64,000 nt of DNA from Portibacter lacus. Its GTDB lineage: Bacteria > Bacteroidota > Bacteroidia > Chitinophagales > Saprospiraceae. Below are positions 36,750 to 45,940 of this stretch, one piece after another. Both the position numbers and the translations under genes were made by a program. Numbering within the stretch: the first letter of the stretch is position 1; each line of letters starts with the position of its first letter. Under the pieces are notes generated by a model. That model was not told the DNA's origin. It saw only the letters and a program-made list of their open reading frames with translations, and searched no databases. The DNA is taken from the NCBI RefSeq assembly GCF_021533215.1, contig NZ_JAJNKA010000001.1:186001-250000 (forward strand), written 5' to 3'.

Positions 36750-39700
36750 ATGATGATTTACAACACTATTAAAGCCCAGCACTTTTTTTTAAACTCCCCC
36801 CTATTTTTAATCATCCTTCTTATGTTATGTGTTGGCTCTGCCAATGCCCAAATTGCAAATGCGGCCTGTAACGTTCAAGAGCCTTGGATTAGTGCAGATT
36901 ATAGTAGTCTGAGTGTGACTGTTACGGATGATGGATATGTTTTATGTTCAAACACTGTTCAGAATGAAGCTAATGTTATAGGCAGTGTATCTGATTTTGC
37001 ATTCATTGATATGAATGGAATAGCATGTTCAGCAGAAATTGCTGTTAGAGATAACACAAATACTTACCCTGCTGGAACTTTCGCAGGTTATAAAATTGGC
37101 ACTGAATCTTTAATTGCTGGTGTTTCTGTCGCGTCAACAGTTACCATTTCTACGTATAATAATGGGACCTTAGTAGATAATCAAGTTGTTGTTTCCAGTT
37201 TGCTGGGTTTAGACTTAGATTTGGTAGGAGCAGATGGCTTAGCAACGGTTGGATTTATCTCAGATTTTGATTTCGATGAGATCAGAATAACATATACAGC
37301 TCTTGTGGGATTATTTGAAGGTCAAGTCTATCATCCTGTAATCCAGAAATTCTGTTCTGGACCAGATACCCCATGTAATGAGGTTACTACCATAACGAGT
37401 CCAGCTCATCCTTTATCAATAAGTGAGGAAAATACTGGTCTTACAGGTGTCGCATGTCTTGTCTGTAGCGTTGGTAATCCGAATAATCTTGTTAATGCAA
37501 TTCCGAATGATTTTGCTTCCTTGAATGTAGATGTAGGACTCTTAGCAGGAGCACAAATTTCAGTTGAAAACGAAATAGATGATTATCCAGCAGGTACTTA
37601 CGCAGGATTTGATATAGAAAATTCATCCCTTCTCGATATTGGGGTATTAGATAACATAACAATAAGAACTTACTTAGATGGTAGTCTACAAGAAACCAAA
37701 AATGGTGTGAGTGAATTAGCAGATGTGGGCAGCGGATTATTGTTTGGAAGTACACGTAGAATCGTTGGCTTTGTTACTAGTCTGCCTTTTGACGAAGTAC
37801 AAATTGAAACTTATAACTTAGCAAGTGTAGATATAGGATCGACAAATGTGTATGGCTTGGTGATTCAGCGTTTTTGCAGTGGTCCAGATTTAGGTTGTAA
37901 TGATTTGCAAGCAATAGCAAATCCAGAGCATCCATTATATATTAATCCAGATAGAAGCGGATTGTTAAGTGGTGTTTGTGTAGCATGTGGTGTGAGTAAT
38001 GCACAGAATGTTATTAATGATGACGATACCGATTTTGCTAACATTAATACAACTGTAGGGGTGTTAAGTGATGTAGGATTATCAGTAAGAAATCAGATAG
38101 ATGATTATCCAGCAGGAACCTATGCGGGTTTCGATGTTAGAACTACTGGTCTCTTAGATGTAACTCTTCTGGATCAGATAACAATCAATACTTATTTAGA
38201 TGGTGTGTTGGTGGATAGTAAATCGGGGCAAAGTGAATTAGTTTCTGCGCAGACCTCTTTACTAACACCAAGTGAAAGAAAAACAATAGGATTTATTTCA
38301 GAGGGAACGTTCGATGAAGTTCAGATTGTTGTTGAAAATTTAGTTGCCGTAGATTTAGGAACAATTGAAGTTCACGGTGTAATCTTTTCTTCGTTTTGCG
38401 CGATTGAAATAGTTTGTGACACAACATTTTTCTTAACGAATACTAACTTCCCAGTTATTGTTGATTATTTTAAAACAGGAACTGATGGGGTAGCTTGTGT
38501 AGGTAATTCAGTAACTAACACAGACAATGTTATTAATAATGATCCGAATAGTTATGCAGAAATTACAGTAATTGCTGGCGTTGCATGTCCTGCATCATTA
38601 GCAGTATTAGATGCATTAGACTCTTTTCCGATAGGAAGTAAAGCTGGTTTTGTTATAGAAGTAACCGACCCTTTAATTCTTAACTTAGGAGTTGGTCTAT
38701 TTGATAATATAATTATCGAAACTTATCTCAACGGAAACTTGCAAGAAAGTAGAACAGGAGTTTCTAATTTAATAGATGTTGAATTACTCTTCTTATATAT
38801 CAATGATTTAGAAGGTCGTTTTAATTTAGGTTTCGAAACGACAAAAGTCTATGATGAAGTAAGAATTGTTGTTAATAGCCTTGTGGGAATTACGAATAAG
38901 GTAAATGTTTATTCAGCATTCGTAGATACTCGAGGTGCAACGGGAGACGGTTTTAATTGTTGTCCAGTTATAGCACCAGAGCTTTCAGCGACAACATTGA
39001 CTAACGTTTGTGATACAAAAACAGTTGATATTTCGGCACTAGAAATAAGTACTGCTCCTAATAATTCAACTTTAGTTTGGTTCACAACTGATGAACCTAC
39101 AGGAGAAGCTTATGCAACTCCAGGTCAAGCAATAGCAGGTAGCTATTACGCATATTATTATGATAGTGTAAATGATTGTTATAGTCCAGCTTCTGAAGAA
39201 GTTGTTGTGTCCATAATTGATTGTGCTGATTTAGAGATAGGAGTTGCGGTTGATGAAGCAACACCAGAAGTAGGTGATACAGTTACATTCACGATAACAA
39301 TAACAAACAATGGACCGGATGGAGCTACGAATGTAGTAGGTTATGATACACTTCCAAGTGGGTATGTTTTTGTAGAGTCATCTACCGCTTCTGGTAGTTA
39401 TGATGAAACGACAGGTCTGTGGACTATTGGTGGTCTAGCTTTAAATGAAAGTGTAACATTGACCATTAAAGCAGAAGTTGCTTATGGTGGTGAATATGAT
39501 AATGCAGTTCATGTAACAGGGGATGAAGATGACAGTGATGATGCTAACAATCATGATAATATTGCTACAACACCGATAGATCCTTGTGATCCAGCTGGGC
39601 AATCGGTAGATGTCGATTGTGACAGTGATGGATTAACTAACAATGAAGAATTAACAGGAATAGATGATCCTAATACGATCCCTGATCCTAATGGTAATAT

Positions 39701-42700
39701 GACAGATCCAGATGATCCAGACACAGATGGAGACGGAGTAACGGATGGAGATGAAGCAATCGATGAAACCAATCCTAATAATCCTTGTGAGTTCGATCCA
39801 ACAAGTGTGACGCTTACACCAGAATTAGCTTTTGATGACCTTGATTGTGACGGAGACGGAGTAACAAATATAGATGAGCTTACAGATTTGACTAATATTT
39901 TAGATCCTTGCGATTTTGTTTTATCAAGTGTAAGTCAGAATGCAACTAGTACAGGCGATTGTGACGGTGATGGCGTAACGGATGCAGATGAGATCAATGG
40001 ACTTGATGATGACTACAGTACTCCAGGAGACAATACCGATCCGAATGATCCATGTGATTTTAATATTGAAGATCAAGGTACACCTGGAGCAGGTTGGTTA
40101 ACAGCAGATTGTGATGGAGACGGCGTAACAAATGGTGATGAATACGCAGGATTAGACGATGATCCAGCAACCACTGGAGATAATACTAATCCATTAGATC
40201 CATGCGATTATAATTTAGTTGATCAAGGCATACCTTCAGCCGAATGGTTAACAGCAGATTGTGATGGAGACGGAGCGACAAATGGCGATGAATATGCAGG
40301 ATTAGATGATGATCCTTTAACAACAGAAGATAATACTAACCCGCTAGATCCATGTGAATACAATGTAGCAGATCAAGGCACACCGTCAGCCGCATGGTTA
40401 GGAGGTGATTGTGATGGAGATGGTGTGACGAATGGCGATGAGTATGCAGGATTAGATGATGATCCAGCAACCACCGGAGATAATACAGATCCGAATGATG
40501 CATGTAGTTTGAACTTAGCAGATGTAAGTCAGAATGCAACAAGTACAGGCGATTGTGACGGAGATGGAGTAACGGATGCAGATGAAATTAATGGAACAGA
40601 TGGTGATTATAGCACTCCAGGAGATAACTCAGATCCGAATAATGCATGTAGTTTAAACTTAGCAGATGTAAGTCAGAATGCAACAAGTACAGGCGATTGT
40701 GACGGAGATGGCGTAACGGATGCAGATGAGATTAATGGAACAGATGGTGATTATAGCACTCCAGGAGATAACACAGATCCGAATGATGCATGTAGTTTGA
40801 ACTTAGCAGATGTGAGTCAGAATGCAACAAGCACAGGTGATTGTGACGGAGATGGCGTAACGGATGCAGATGAGATTAATGGAACAGATGGTGATTATAG
40901 CACTCCAGGAGATAACACAGATCCAAATGATGCATGTAGTTTGAACTTGGCGGATGTAAGTCAGAATGCAACAAGCACAGGCGATTGTGACGGAGATGGC
41001 GTAACGGATGCAGATGAGATTAATGGAACAGATAGCGATTATAGCACTGGAGGTGATAATACTAATCCATTAGATGCATGTGATTATAACGTAGATGATA
41101 TATCCGCAACGGTAACAGCTGATCAAAGCGGTTGTAATTTACTATATGCTATGAATGATATCAATGTAACCATTAAAGGAATTCCAGTAACAGGAAATGT
41201 ATTGACAAATGATAGTGATCCTGAAAATGATGGTTTCGAAATTACAAAAATCATTACTGGTGGAGCGCTAAATCCTAGCCCAGGAGGTTCTTCTATATTA
41301 TTACCGAGCGGAAATTCACTTGTTATGGGTTCAGGAGGTAACTACGTATTCACACCTTTATTTGGATTTATAGGAGAAGAAAAGTTTTCATACATCATAT
41401 GTGATGAAGGTGAACCAGAAAAATGTGATACTGCTGATGTGGTGATCAATGTTTCACCACTGCCAATAGAAATGAATAATGCACCAATAGCTAATGATGA
41501 TAATGGACGTACTCCAAATGATGAAGCATTATCCGGAAATGTAATGTCGAATGATAATGATATAGATGGCGATGCTATTAGCGTAACCCAAGTAGTAACG
41601 CAACCGACGAACGGAACAATAACTATAGATCCAAATGGTGATTTTGTTTATACACCAAATTCTGGATTTGTAGGTAAAGATAAAGTAGAATACGAAATCT
41701 GCGACGATGGAACTCCTAGTGAGTGTGATAATGCAATACTTACAATAGTAGTTACAGAAACAGATGGTGAGAATGAAATCTACTGCAATGATGATTCAGG
41801 GATGGGGTGGTCTAATTCCAGTATTAACATACCTGTGCTAGAAAATGACACTGACCCAGAAGGTGATACACCAACCATCCCTGAAATCATTTCTGGTCCT
41901 AGTAATGGTACCGCTGTAGTGAATGCAGATTCAACAATTACGTATACTCCAGGAAATGATTATTCTGGAAATGATGAATTAGTCTATAGGATATGTGATG
42001 ACTTAGAACCTACGGTTTGTGATACAGCAACGGTTTACTTCACAGTCTTTGAGAGAATGTGTCATGAACTAGAATTGAGCGTGTTCTTAGAGGGGCCGTA
42101 TGATGCCAATACTGGGTTAATGACTACTAAATTGAATGAATTTCATCTTTTGCCTGGACAGGATGTAGATAATTTTATCCCAGGACTTGGTGTTGTAACA
42201 CCTATCGGACAGCCATATAATATTGCCCCTTGGAATTATAATGGGACAGAAGGTAATAATTATGGGGAAGAAAGCACTAATCCAGGTAGCACACCTTACC
42301 CAAGTAATATAACTGATTGGGTTTTAGTTTCAGTTAGAGAGGCAGGAATTTCAGCGGCGAATGTAATGTGGACTTGTGCTGGAATGTTAGCTTCAAATGG
42401 TTCAGTTGAATTCCCAGAAGAGTGTCCATGTTTAGAACTTGATCCGTCAGAAGTGTACCATGTCGTAGTAGAGCATAGAAATCATCTACCGATAATGAGT
42501 AACGCAATTAGTCCGGCATTGGGCAACTTGAGTATAGACTTCACAACTACGGATTCATGGAAGTTTAATATTGGGTCTCCTCAAGAAGTTACCCAAAAAT
42601 TGACAAATGGAAAGTTTTTAATGTATGCAGCAAATGGCATTCAAGGATCAGGGAGAACAGATATTAATTCATCGGATAACTCAATTTGGTTACAAGATAA

Positions 42701-42815
42701 TTCAACAATTTTTCAATATAAATATGGTGATTTTGATTTAAATGCAGATGTGAATTCAGCTGATTTTTTCTTGTACATAATTAATGTTAGCCGTTTCAAC
42801 ATATTAAATTTTTAA
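36750..42815 (+). CDS. Giant secreted multidomain adhesin with calcium-binding repeats and dockerin-like tail
   Basis: About 2020 residues. Signal peptide of about 34 residues (core FLIILLMLCVGSANAQ). Then four diverged copies of a roughly 173-residue beta module, each with a YPAGTYAGFDI-like motif followed by TIRTYLDG and FDEVQI (near 37065, 37585, 38107 and 38620). An Ig-like domain and a DUF11 domain (about 39225-39560, TFTITITNNGPDGATNV) follow. Next is a long thrombospondin type 3 region (39590-41100) of GDCDGDGVTDADE calcium loops, including four nearly identical 144-base repeats. Then two or three cadherin-like/Ig repeats (GPSNGTAVVNADSTITYTP). The last residues contain GDFDLNADVNSAD, which aligns with a dockerin calcium loop. 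No T9SS sorting domain is present. The frame is open from 36699; ATG 36750 gives a better signal peptide. The gene after it encodes a T9SS-sorted protein. Confidence 0.85.
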   Translation: MMIYNTIKAQHFFLNSPLFLIILLMLCVGSANAQIANAACNVQEPWISADYSSLSVTVTDDGYVLCSNTVQNEANVIGSVSDFAFIDMNGIACSAEIAVRDNTNTYPAGTFAGYKIGTESLIAGVSVASTVTISTYNNGTLVDNQVVVSSLLGLDLDLVGADGLATVGFISDFDFDEIRITYTALVGLFEGQVYHPVIQKFCSGPDTPCNEVTTITSPAHPLSISEENTGLTGVACLVCSVGNPNNLVNAIPNDFASLNVDVGLLAGAQISVENEIDDYPAGTYAGFDIENSSLLDIGVLDNITIRTYLDGSLQETKNGVSELADVGSGLLFGSTRRIVGFVTSLPFDEVQIETYNLASVDIGSTNVYGLVIQRFCSGPDLGCNDLQAIANPEHPLYINPDRSGLLSGVCVACGVSNAQNVINDDDTDFANINTTVGVLSDVGLSVRNQIDDYPAGTYAGFDVRTTGLLDVTLLDQITINTYLDGVLVDSKSGQSELVSAQTSLLTPSERKTIGFISEGTFDEVQIVVENLVAVDLGTIEVHGVIFSSFCAIEIVCDTTFFLTNTNFPVIVDYFKTGTDGVACVGNSVTNTDNVINNDPNSYAEITVIAGVACPASLAVLDALDSFPIGSKAGFVIEVTDPLILNLGVGLFDNIIIETYLNGNLQESRTGVSNLIDVELLFLYINDLEGRFNLGFETTKVYDEVRIVVNSLVGITNKVNVYSAFVDTRGATGDGFNCCPVIAPELSATTLTNVCDTKTVDISALEISTAPNNSTLVWFTTDEPTGEAYATPGQAIAGSYYAYYYDSVNDCYSPASEEVVVSIIDCADLEIGVAVDEATPEVGDTVTFTITITNNGPDGATNVVGYDTLPSGYVFVESSTASGSYDETTGLWTIGGLALNESVTLTIKAEVAYGGEYDNAVHVTGDEDDSDDANNHDNIATTPIDPCDPAGQSVDVDCDSDGLTNNEELTGIDDPNTIPDPNGNMTDPDDPDTDGDGVTDGDEAIDETNPNNPCEFDPTSVTLTPELAFDDLDCDGDGVTNIDELTDLTNILDPCDFVLSSVSQNATSTGDCDGDGVTDADEINGLDDDYSTPGDNTDPNDPCDFNIEDQGTPGAGWLTADCDGDGVTNGDEYAGLDDDPATTGDNTNPLDPCDYNLVDQGIPSAEWLTADCDGDGATNGDEYAGLDDDPLTTEDNTNPLDPCEYNVADQGTPSAAWLGGDCDGDGVTNGDEYAGLDDDPATTGDNTDPNDACSLNLADVSQNATSTGDCDGDGVTDADEINGTDGDYSTPGDNSDPNNACSLNLADVSQNATSTGDCDGDGVTDADEINGTDGDYSTPGDNTDPNDACSLNLADVSQNATSTGDCDGDGVTDADEINGTDGDYSTPGDNTDPNDACSLNLADVSQNATSTGDCDGDGVTDADEINGTDSDYSTGGDNTNPLDACDYNVDDISATVTADQSGCNLLYAMNDINVTIKGIPVTGNVLTNDSDPENDGFEITKIITGGALNPSPGGSSILLPSGNSLVMGSGGNYVFTPLFGFIGEEKFSYIICDEGEPEKCDTADVVINVSPLPIEMNNAPIANDDNGRTPNDEALSGNVMSNDNDIDGDAISVTQVVTQPTNGTITIDPNGDFVYTPNSGFVGKDKVEYEICDDGTPSECDNAILTIVVTETDGENEIYCNDDSGMGWSNSSINIPVLENDTDPEGDTPTIPEIISGPSNGTAVVNADSTITYTPGNDYSGNDELVYRICDDLEPTVCDTATVYFTVFERMCHELELSVFLEGPYDANTGLMTTKLNEFHLLPGQDVDNFIPGLGVVTPIGQPYNIAPWNYNGTEGNNYGEESTNPGSTPYPSNITDWVLVSVREAGISAANVMWTCAGMLASNGSVEFPEECPCLELDPSEVYHVVVEHRNHLPIMSNAISPALGNLSIDFTTTDSWKFNIGSPQEVTQKLTNGKFLMYAANGIQGSGRTDINSSDNSIWLQDNSTIFQYKYGDFDLNADVNSADFFLYIINVSRFNILNF
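40497..41072 (+). repeat. Four 144-base tandem repeats encoding calcium-binding loops
   Basis: Units begin at 40497, 40641, 40785 and 40929, each 48 codons, encoding CSLNLADVSQNATSTG, then the loop DCDGDGVTDADEING and a DYSTPGDNTDPN linker. Base differences between units are few, and the last unit diverges only at its end. This points to recent internal duplication and possible length variation between strains. Confidence 0.92.
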
Positions 42816-42885
42816 TCAGAACAAAAAAATAGAATAGCAATTTTCAATTGCGAAGTTTAAAATATTTTAAGTAAAGAAAAGAACT

Positions 42886-44007
42886 ATGAAAAGTATAAAA
42901 ACACTAATAATAATCATCACCTTAACGCTACCTATAGGTAATTTGTTTGGACAGGTATTAACAATTAATCTAGAGGAATCAGGAGGTGCATGTGGTTTAG
43001 CAACAGATTGTGAAAATGATGTGTTGTGTGTCGACATTGTAATGACGATTTCGGAAGCTAAGGAATTAAAGGCTTATAATATTTGGGTAACTTATGATCA
43101 GAGTAAGTTATCTAGGGACAATTTGGCTCTTAATGATAATTCAGGAGATGGAGATAACTCATGCATAATGAGTAATGGTGCTCAGGATACGGATTTGGAA
43201 GAGAGTCAAGGTGCATGGCGTGTAGCTGGAATAGAGGGTTCGTTTAACATGGTTGCAAATGTGCCTGCAACTGTACATACAATATGTTTTGCTGTGGAGG
43301 CTAATACACCACCAGGAGCTCTGAATGGAGAAATGATATGTGTAGGTGGAAGTCAAGCGGGAGGAGCGCTAACGACTACGGTAACTTTTTCAGATGTAAC
43401 TTATGATGATGTGGCCACAGAAACCTGCTTGACATTAAATAATTCATTTACATCGTGCTCTTTACTACCTGTAGAACTAACTAAGTTCGAAGCAGAGAAA
43501 GAAAAAGACTATGGAATGCTGCATTGGGCAACTTCTAGTGAATTAAACAACTTGCATTTTGAAGTTGAAAGTTCTAACGATGGAAAAAACTTTGAAAAGA
43601 TTGGTGTTGTGCTAGGAGCTGGTACTACTTCCGACTTGTCAACCTATGACTTTGTAGATAGAGCGCCTTTTACAGGTATCAATTTCTATAGATTGAAACA
43701 AGTTGACCTGAATGGAGCATTCGAATATTCTGATGTAAGAACACTGGATTTTAGAGCTAATGGTGATTATTATGTATTCCCGAATCCAGCGAGTGATCAC
43801 ATTGTGATCAAAACTTCATCGAGAGAGTTGGATGAAGAGGCGAAATTTCAGTTGTACAACGAGTTAGGCCAATTGGTTAAAAACGGAATGGTTTCAAACA
43901 ATAGTAATGTTTCAGTTGCTGATTTAGATAATGGTATGTATATACTAAGAATTCTAGGAAGTAATCAGAATGTATTACTAAATCAAAAAATTAATATTTT
44001 AAAATAA
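42886..44007 (+). CDS. T9SS-sorted surface protein with cohesin-like domain
   Basis: A 373-residue protein with its own signal peptide (1-23, ending NLFGQ). Residues about 24-190 form a beta sandwich whose pattern (VDIVMTISEAKELKAYNIWV, TYDQSKLS, then VHTICFAVEANTPPGALNG) resembles cohesin-like and related carbohydrate-binding folds, where an extended strand is followed by a TYDP-like turn. Residues about 193-290 are a fibronectin-like segment (LPVELTKFEAEKEKDYGMLHW, NFYRLKQVDLNGAFEYSD) common before sorting domains. Residues about 297-373 are a T9SS type A sorting domain (YVFPNPASDHIVI, NGMYILRILG). It would be exported by the Por system and attached to or released at the cell surface. It sits 70 bases after the adhesin gene, probably co-transcribed. 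Confidence 0.85.
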   Translation: MKSIKTLIIIITLTLPIGNLFGQVLTINLEESGGACGLATDCENDVLCVDIVMTISEAKELKAYNIWVTYDQSKLSRDNLALNDNSGDGDNSCIMSNGAQDTDLEESQGAWRVAGIEGSFNMVANVPATVHTICFAVEANTPPGALNGEMICVGGSQAGGALTTTVTFSDVTYDDVATETCLTLNNSFTSCSLLPVELTKFEAEKEKDYGMLHWATSSELNNLHFEVESSNDGKNFEKIGVVLGAGTTSDLSTYDFVDRAPFTGINFYRLKQVDLNGAFEYSDVRTLDFRANGDYYVFPNPASDHIVIKTSSRELDEEAKFQLYNELGQLVKNGMVSNNSNVSVADLDNGMYILRILGSNQNVLLNQKINILK

Positions 44008-44058
44008 ATCATATCGTATTAGTAAAGGAGTGGTCATTCGTAATAGATGACCACTTTT

Positions 44059-44988
44059 TTAGTTTATGATCAATACTGAATTAGAAATCCCTTCATTATC
44101 TACCTCCATTAAGTCATTTTCAGGGTCTAAAACCCACTCACGACCAACGATAAACTTATAATAATGTTTGCCTGGTGGTAGTTCTAAAGTTGTAGTCCAG
44201 GTATTTCCATTCTTTTCTAAGGGAATGCTTTGATCATCCCAATTGTTAAAACTACCAGCAAGAAAAACCTTTCTGATATTTTCATCTGAAGTGAATGAGA
44301 ATTTAATTTTTTCTCCGATTAAAAGGATCGAATTCCATGTCTGATGTTCATTTCTTAATTTGAGAGAGTTAAGAACATCATGAGTCCATTTGCCATCAAT
44401 TATGAATTTGTATTCATAAATGCCAGGAGCTAATTCTAGATCTATCTGCCATCCATTATCTACTTGAATCATACTGATTTCTTCTTCATTCCAGTGGTTA
44501 AAAGTTCCAGCTAGAATTACTTTTTCAGCTCGTTGGTTCCCCTTTAGGAAAAACCGTGCATTTCCTTCTTCCGTAATTTGGAAAGGTATTTTTGGTTGAG
44601 TAGTAGTCGTATCTAATTGGGATCGAGGGCTTTGCCAGTATTCAGTGAATAGCAAGTACTTATCGAAAGGATCATACTCTTCCTCGAAGTCATCTAAAGG
44701 TTTTCTAAGCTCGAAAACGTTGCCTTGTATATAATGAAAAGTCCATTGATTGGCAAGCTTTTCAAAGCTGGATTTAGATTGAATCGCTTGAGATAATTTT
44801 AGAGAATCAAAGTCATGAACTAAAGAAAATTTTTCTGCATACAAAGAATCAAGCTTGTCGCTAGAGCATTGAAAAACAACCATGTCACCTTTTATCGTAA
44901 GCGTCACGCCACCTGTCTGCCCATAAGTCAAAATTGGCAAAAGAAAGAGAATCAAGTATGTCAGTAACCTTTTGCTATGTTCGTCCAT
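44059..44988 (-). CDS. Secreted protein with two CBM48/AMPK-like glycogen-binding domains
   Basis: About 309 residues from ATG 44988. Signal peptide of about 24 residues (core LLTYLILFLLPILTYG). The C-terminal half contains two E-set domains: FFLKGNQRAEKVILAGTFNH-W followed by GIYEYKFIIDGKWTHD, and IRKVFLAGSFNNWDD followed by PGKHYYKFIVGREWVLDP. These are the AMPK-beta/CBM48 starch-glycogen binding signature (AGxFNxW ... YxYKFIVDGxW). The N-terminal half (about 25-150) is not recognised. The frame stays open upstream to 45060, but ATG 44988 gives the signal peptide and overlaps the end of the upstream protease gene by 14 bases, indicating coupled translation. It may bind a glucan or act as a surface protein-protein module. 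Confidence 0.85.
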   Translation of the reverse strand: MDEHSKRLLTYLILFLLPILTYGQTGGVTLTIKGDMVVFQCSSDKLDSLYAEKFSLVHDFDSLKLSQAIQSKSSFEKLANQWTFHYIQGNVFELRKPLDDFEEEYDPFDKYLLFTEYWQSPRSQLDTTTTQPKIPFQITEEGNARFFLKGNQRAEKVILAGTFNHWNEEEISMIQVDNGWQIDLELAPGIYEYKFIIDGKWTHDVLNSLKLRNEHQTWNSILLIGEKIKFSFTSDENIRKVFLAGSFNNWDDQSIPLEKNGNTWTTTLELPPGKHYYKFIVGREWVLDPENDLMEVDNEGISNSVLIIN

Positions 44989-45910
44989 AATAGATTTTGT
45001 GAAGGTATATCTTTTTCTGCTTATAATTAATACTGAAAATCCAAGGTGCAAGAAAACCATGTCCTAAGATGCCATCTAAGTTCGTCCCATATATTTGATT
45101 TAAATAATTCATGTTCGTTAAGATCGTTGCCATAGATGCGCACTTATATTTTTCACTCAATTTCAGTCTATATAATATGCCTGCTAATGCTTGCTTTTGT
45201 TTTCCATCGGCCCCAGATATATTTATACGATTGATGACTTTAAAGTTCTCCAGCACGTTTCGATTTCTTTTATTATCTAAGACATTATACTCTGCTCCAG
45301 TATCAATTCCCATTCGCTTCGATTCATCTCCTATTTTAACTTCGATAACGGGGATGAAGTTTCCTAGTGTAAAAGAAAAACTATCTATTTTTTCTTGAGT
45401 ATGCGGTAGTTTTAAGATCATCTCCCCTTGATCATCTAGTTTAGAAAAAGTAACATACCTTTCTCGATAGTTTAGCATGATCTCATAATCTTTGATCACG
45501 TCGTAGCCGATTAATCCGAGAATTTTAATGTTCTTTTTATTTTCTATTTCGGTTAGGTCAATGTTTTCCGCTTCTAAATCATGAAATACCAATTGTTCCA
45601 TTTCCATTTCTTCTACTTCGGATTTTCCGATTTTAGATACTTCTCCTGAAATGCCATATGCTGTATGATTGGAAACGGATGTTGGCGAAAAATATTGACT
45701 GTTGAGGACTAATCCATTGGCACCAGTATCAAGAATAAAGTTTCCTTCTTGATCACCGATTTTCGCTTTAAGAATAATTAGAGATTGATAATAATTAAAA
45801 GGTACGATGGATGAATATACATCTTGGGTTAATGCTTGAGAAAACACTAAGTCAACCGAAAAACAATTCGATACAAAGAGTAAGTTGATGAAAATAATTA
45901 GAATTCTCAC
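44975..45910 (-). CDS. Secreted retropepsin-like aspartic protease
   Basis: A 311-residue protein with a signal peptide (about 1-19; core ILIIFINLLFVSNCFS). Two aspartic protease half-domains are visible: FILDTGANGLVLN near residue 58 and MGIDTGAEYNVLD near residue 197, each with the catalytic Asp-Thr-Gly-Ala. The flap-like hydrophobic segments KILGLIGYDVIKDYEIML and LDGILGHGFLAPWIFSI follow at the expected places. A single chain with both active-site motifs is typical of bacterial retropepsin-like or pepsin-like proteases of Bacteroidota. It overlaps by 14 bases the CBM48 gene, and starts 30 bases after the ABC exporter gene, so all three may form one transcript. Confidence 0.88.
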   Translation of the reverse strand: MRILIIFINLLFVSNCFSVDLVFSQALTQDVYSSIVPFNYYQSLIILKAKIGDQEGNFILDTGANGLVLNSQYFSPTSVSNHTAYGISGEVSKIGKSEVEEMEMEQLVFHDLEAENIDLTEIENKKNIKILGLIGYDVIKDYEIMLNYRERYVTFSKLDDQGEMILKLPHTQEKIDSFSFTLGNFIPVIEVKIGDESKRMGIDTGAEYNVLDNKRNRNVLENFKVINRINISGADGKQKQALAGILYRLKLSEKYKCASMATILTNMNYLNQIYGTNLDGILGHGFLAPWIFSINYKQKKIYLHKIYYGRT

Positions 45911-45940
45911 ACTGAAAGATAGCTTTTTCGACTATATCTA

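Noticed and set aside
36699-44007. The adhesin and the following T9SS protein as one gene broken by a frameshift
   Set aside because: The second gene has its own signal peptide and a 70-base intergenic space with several stops; the two are separate proteins.
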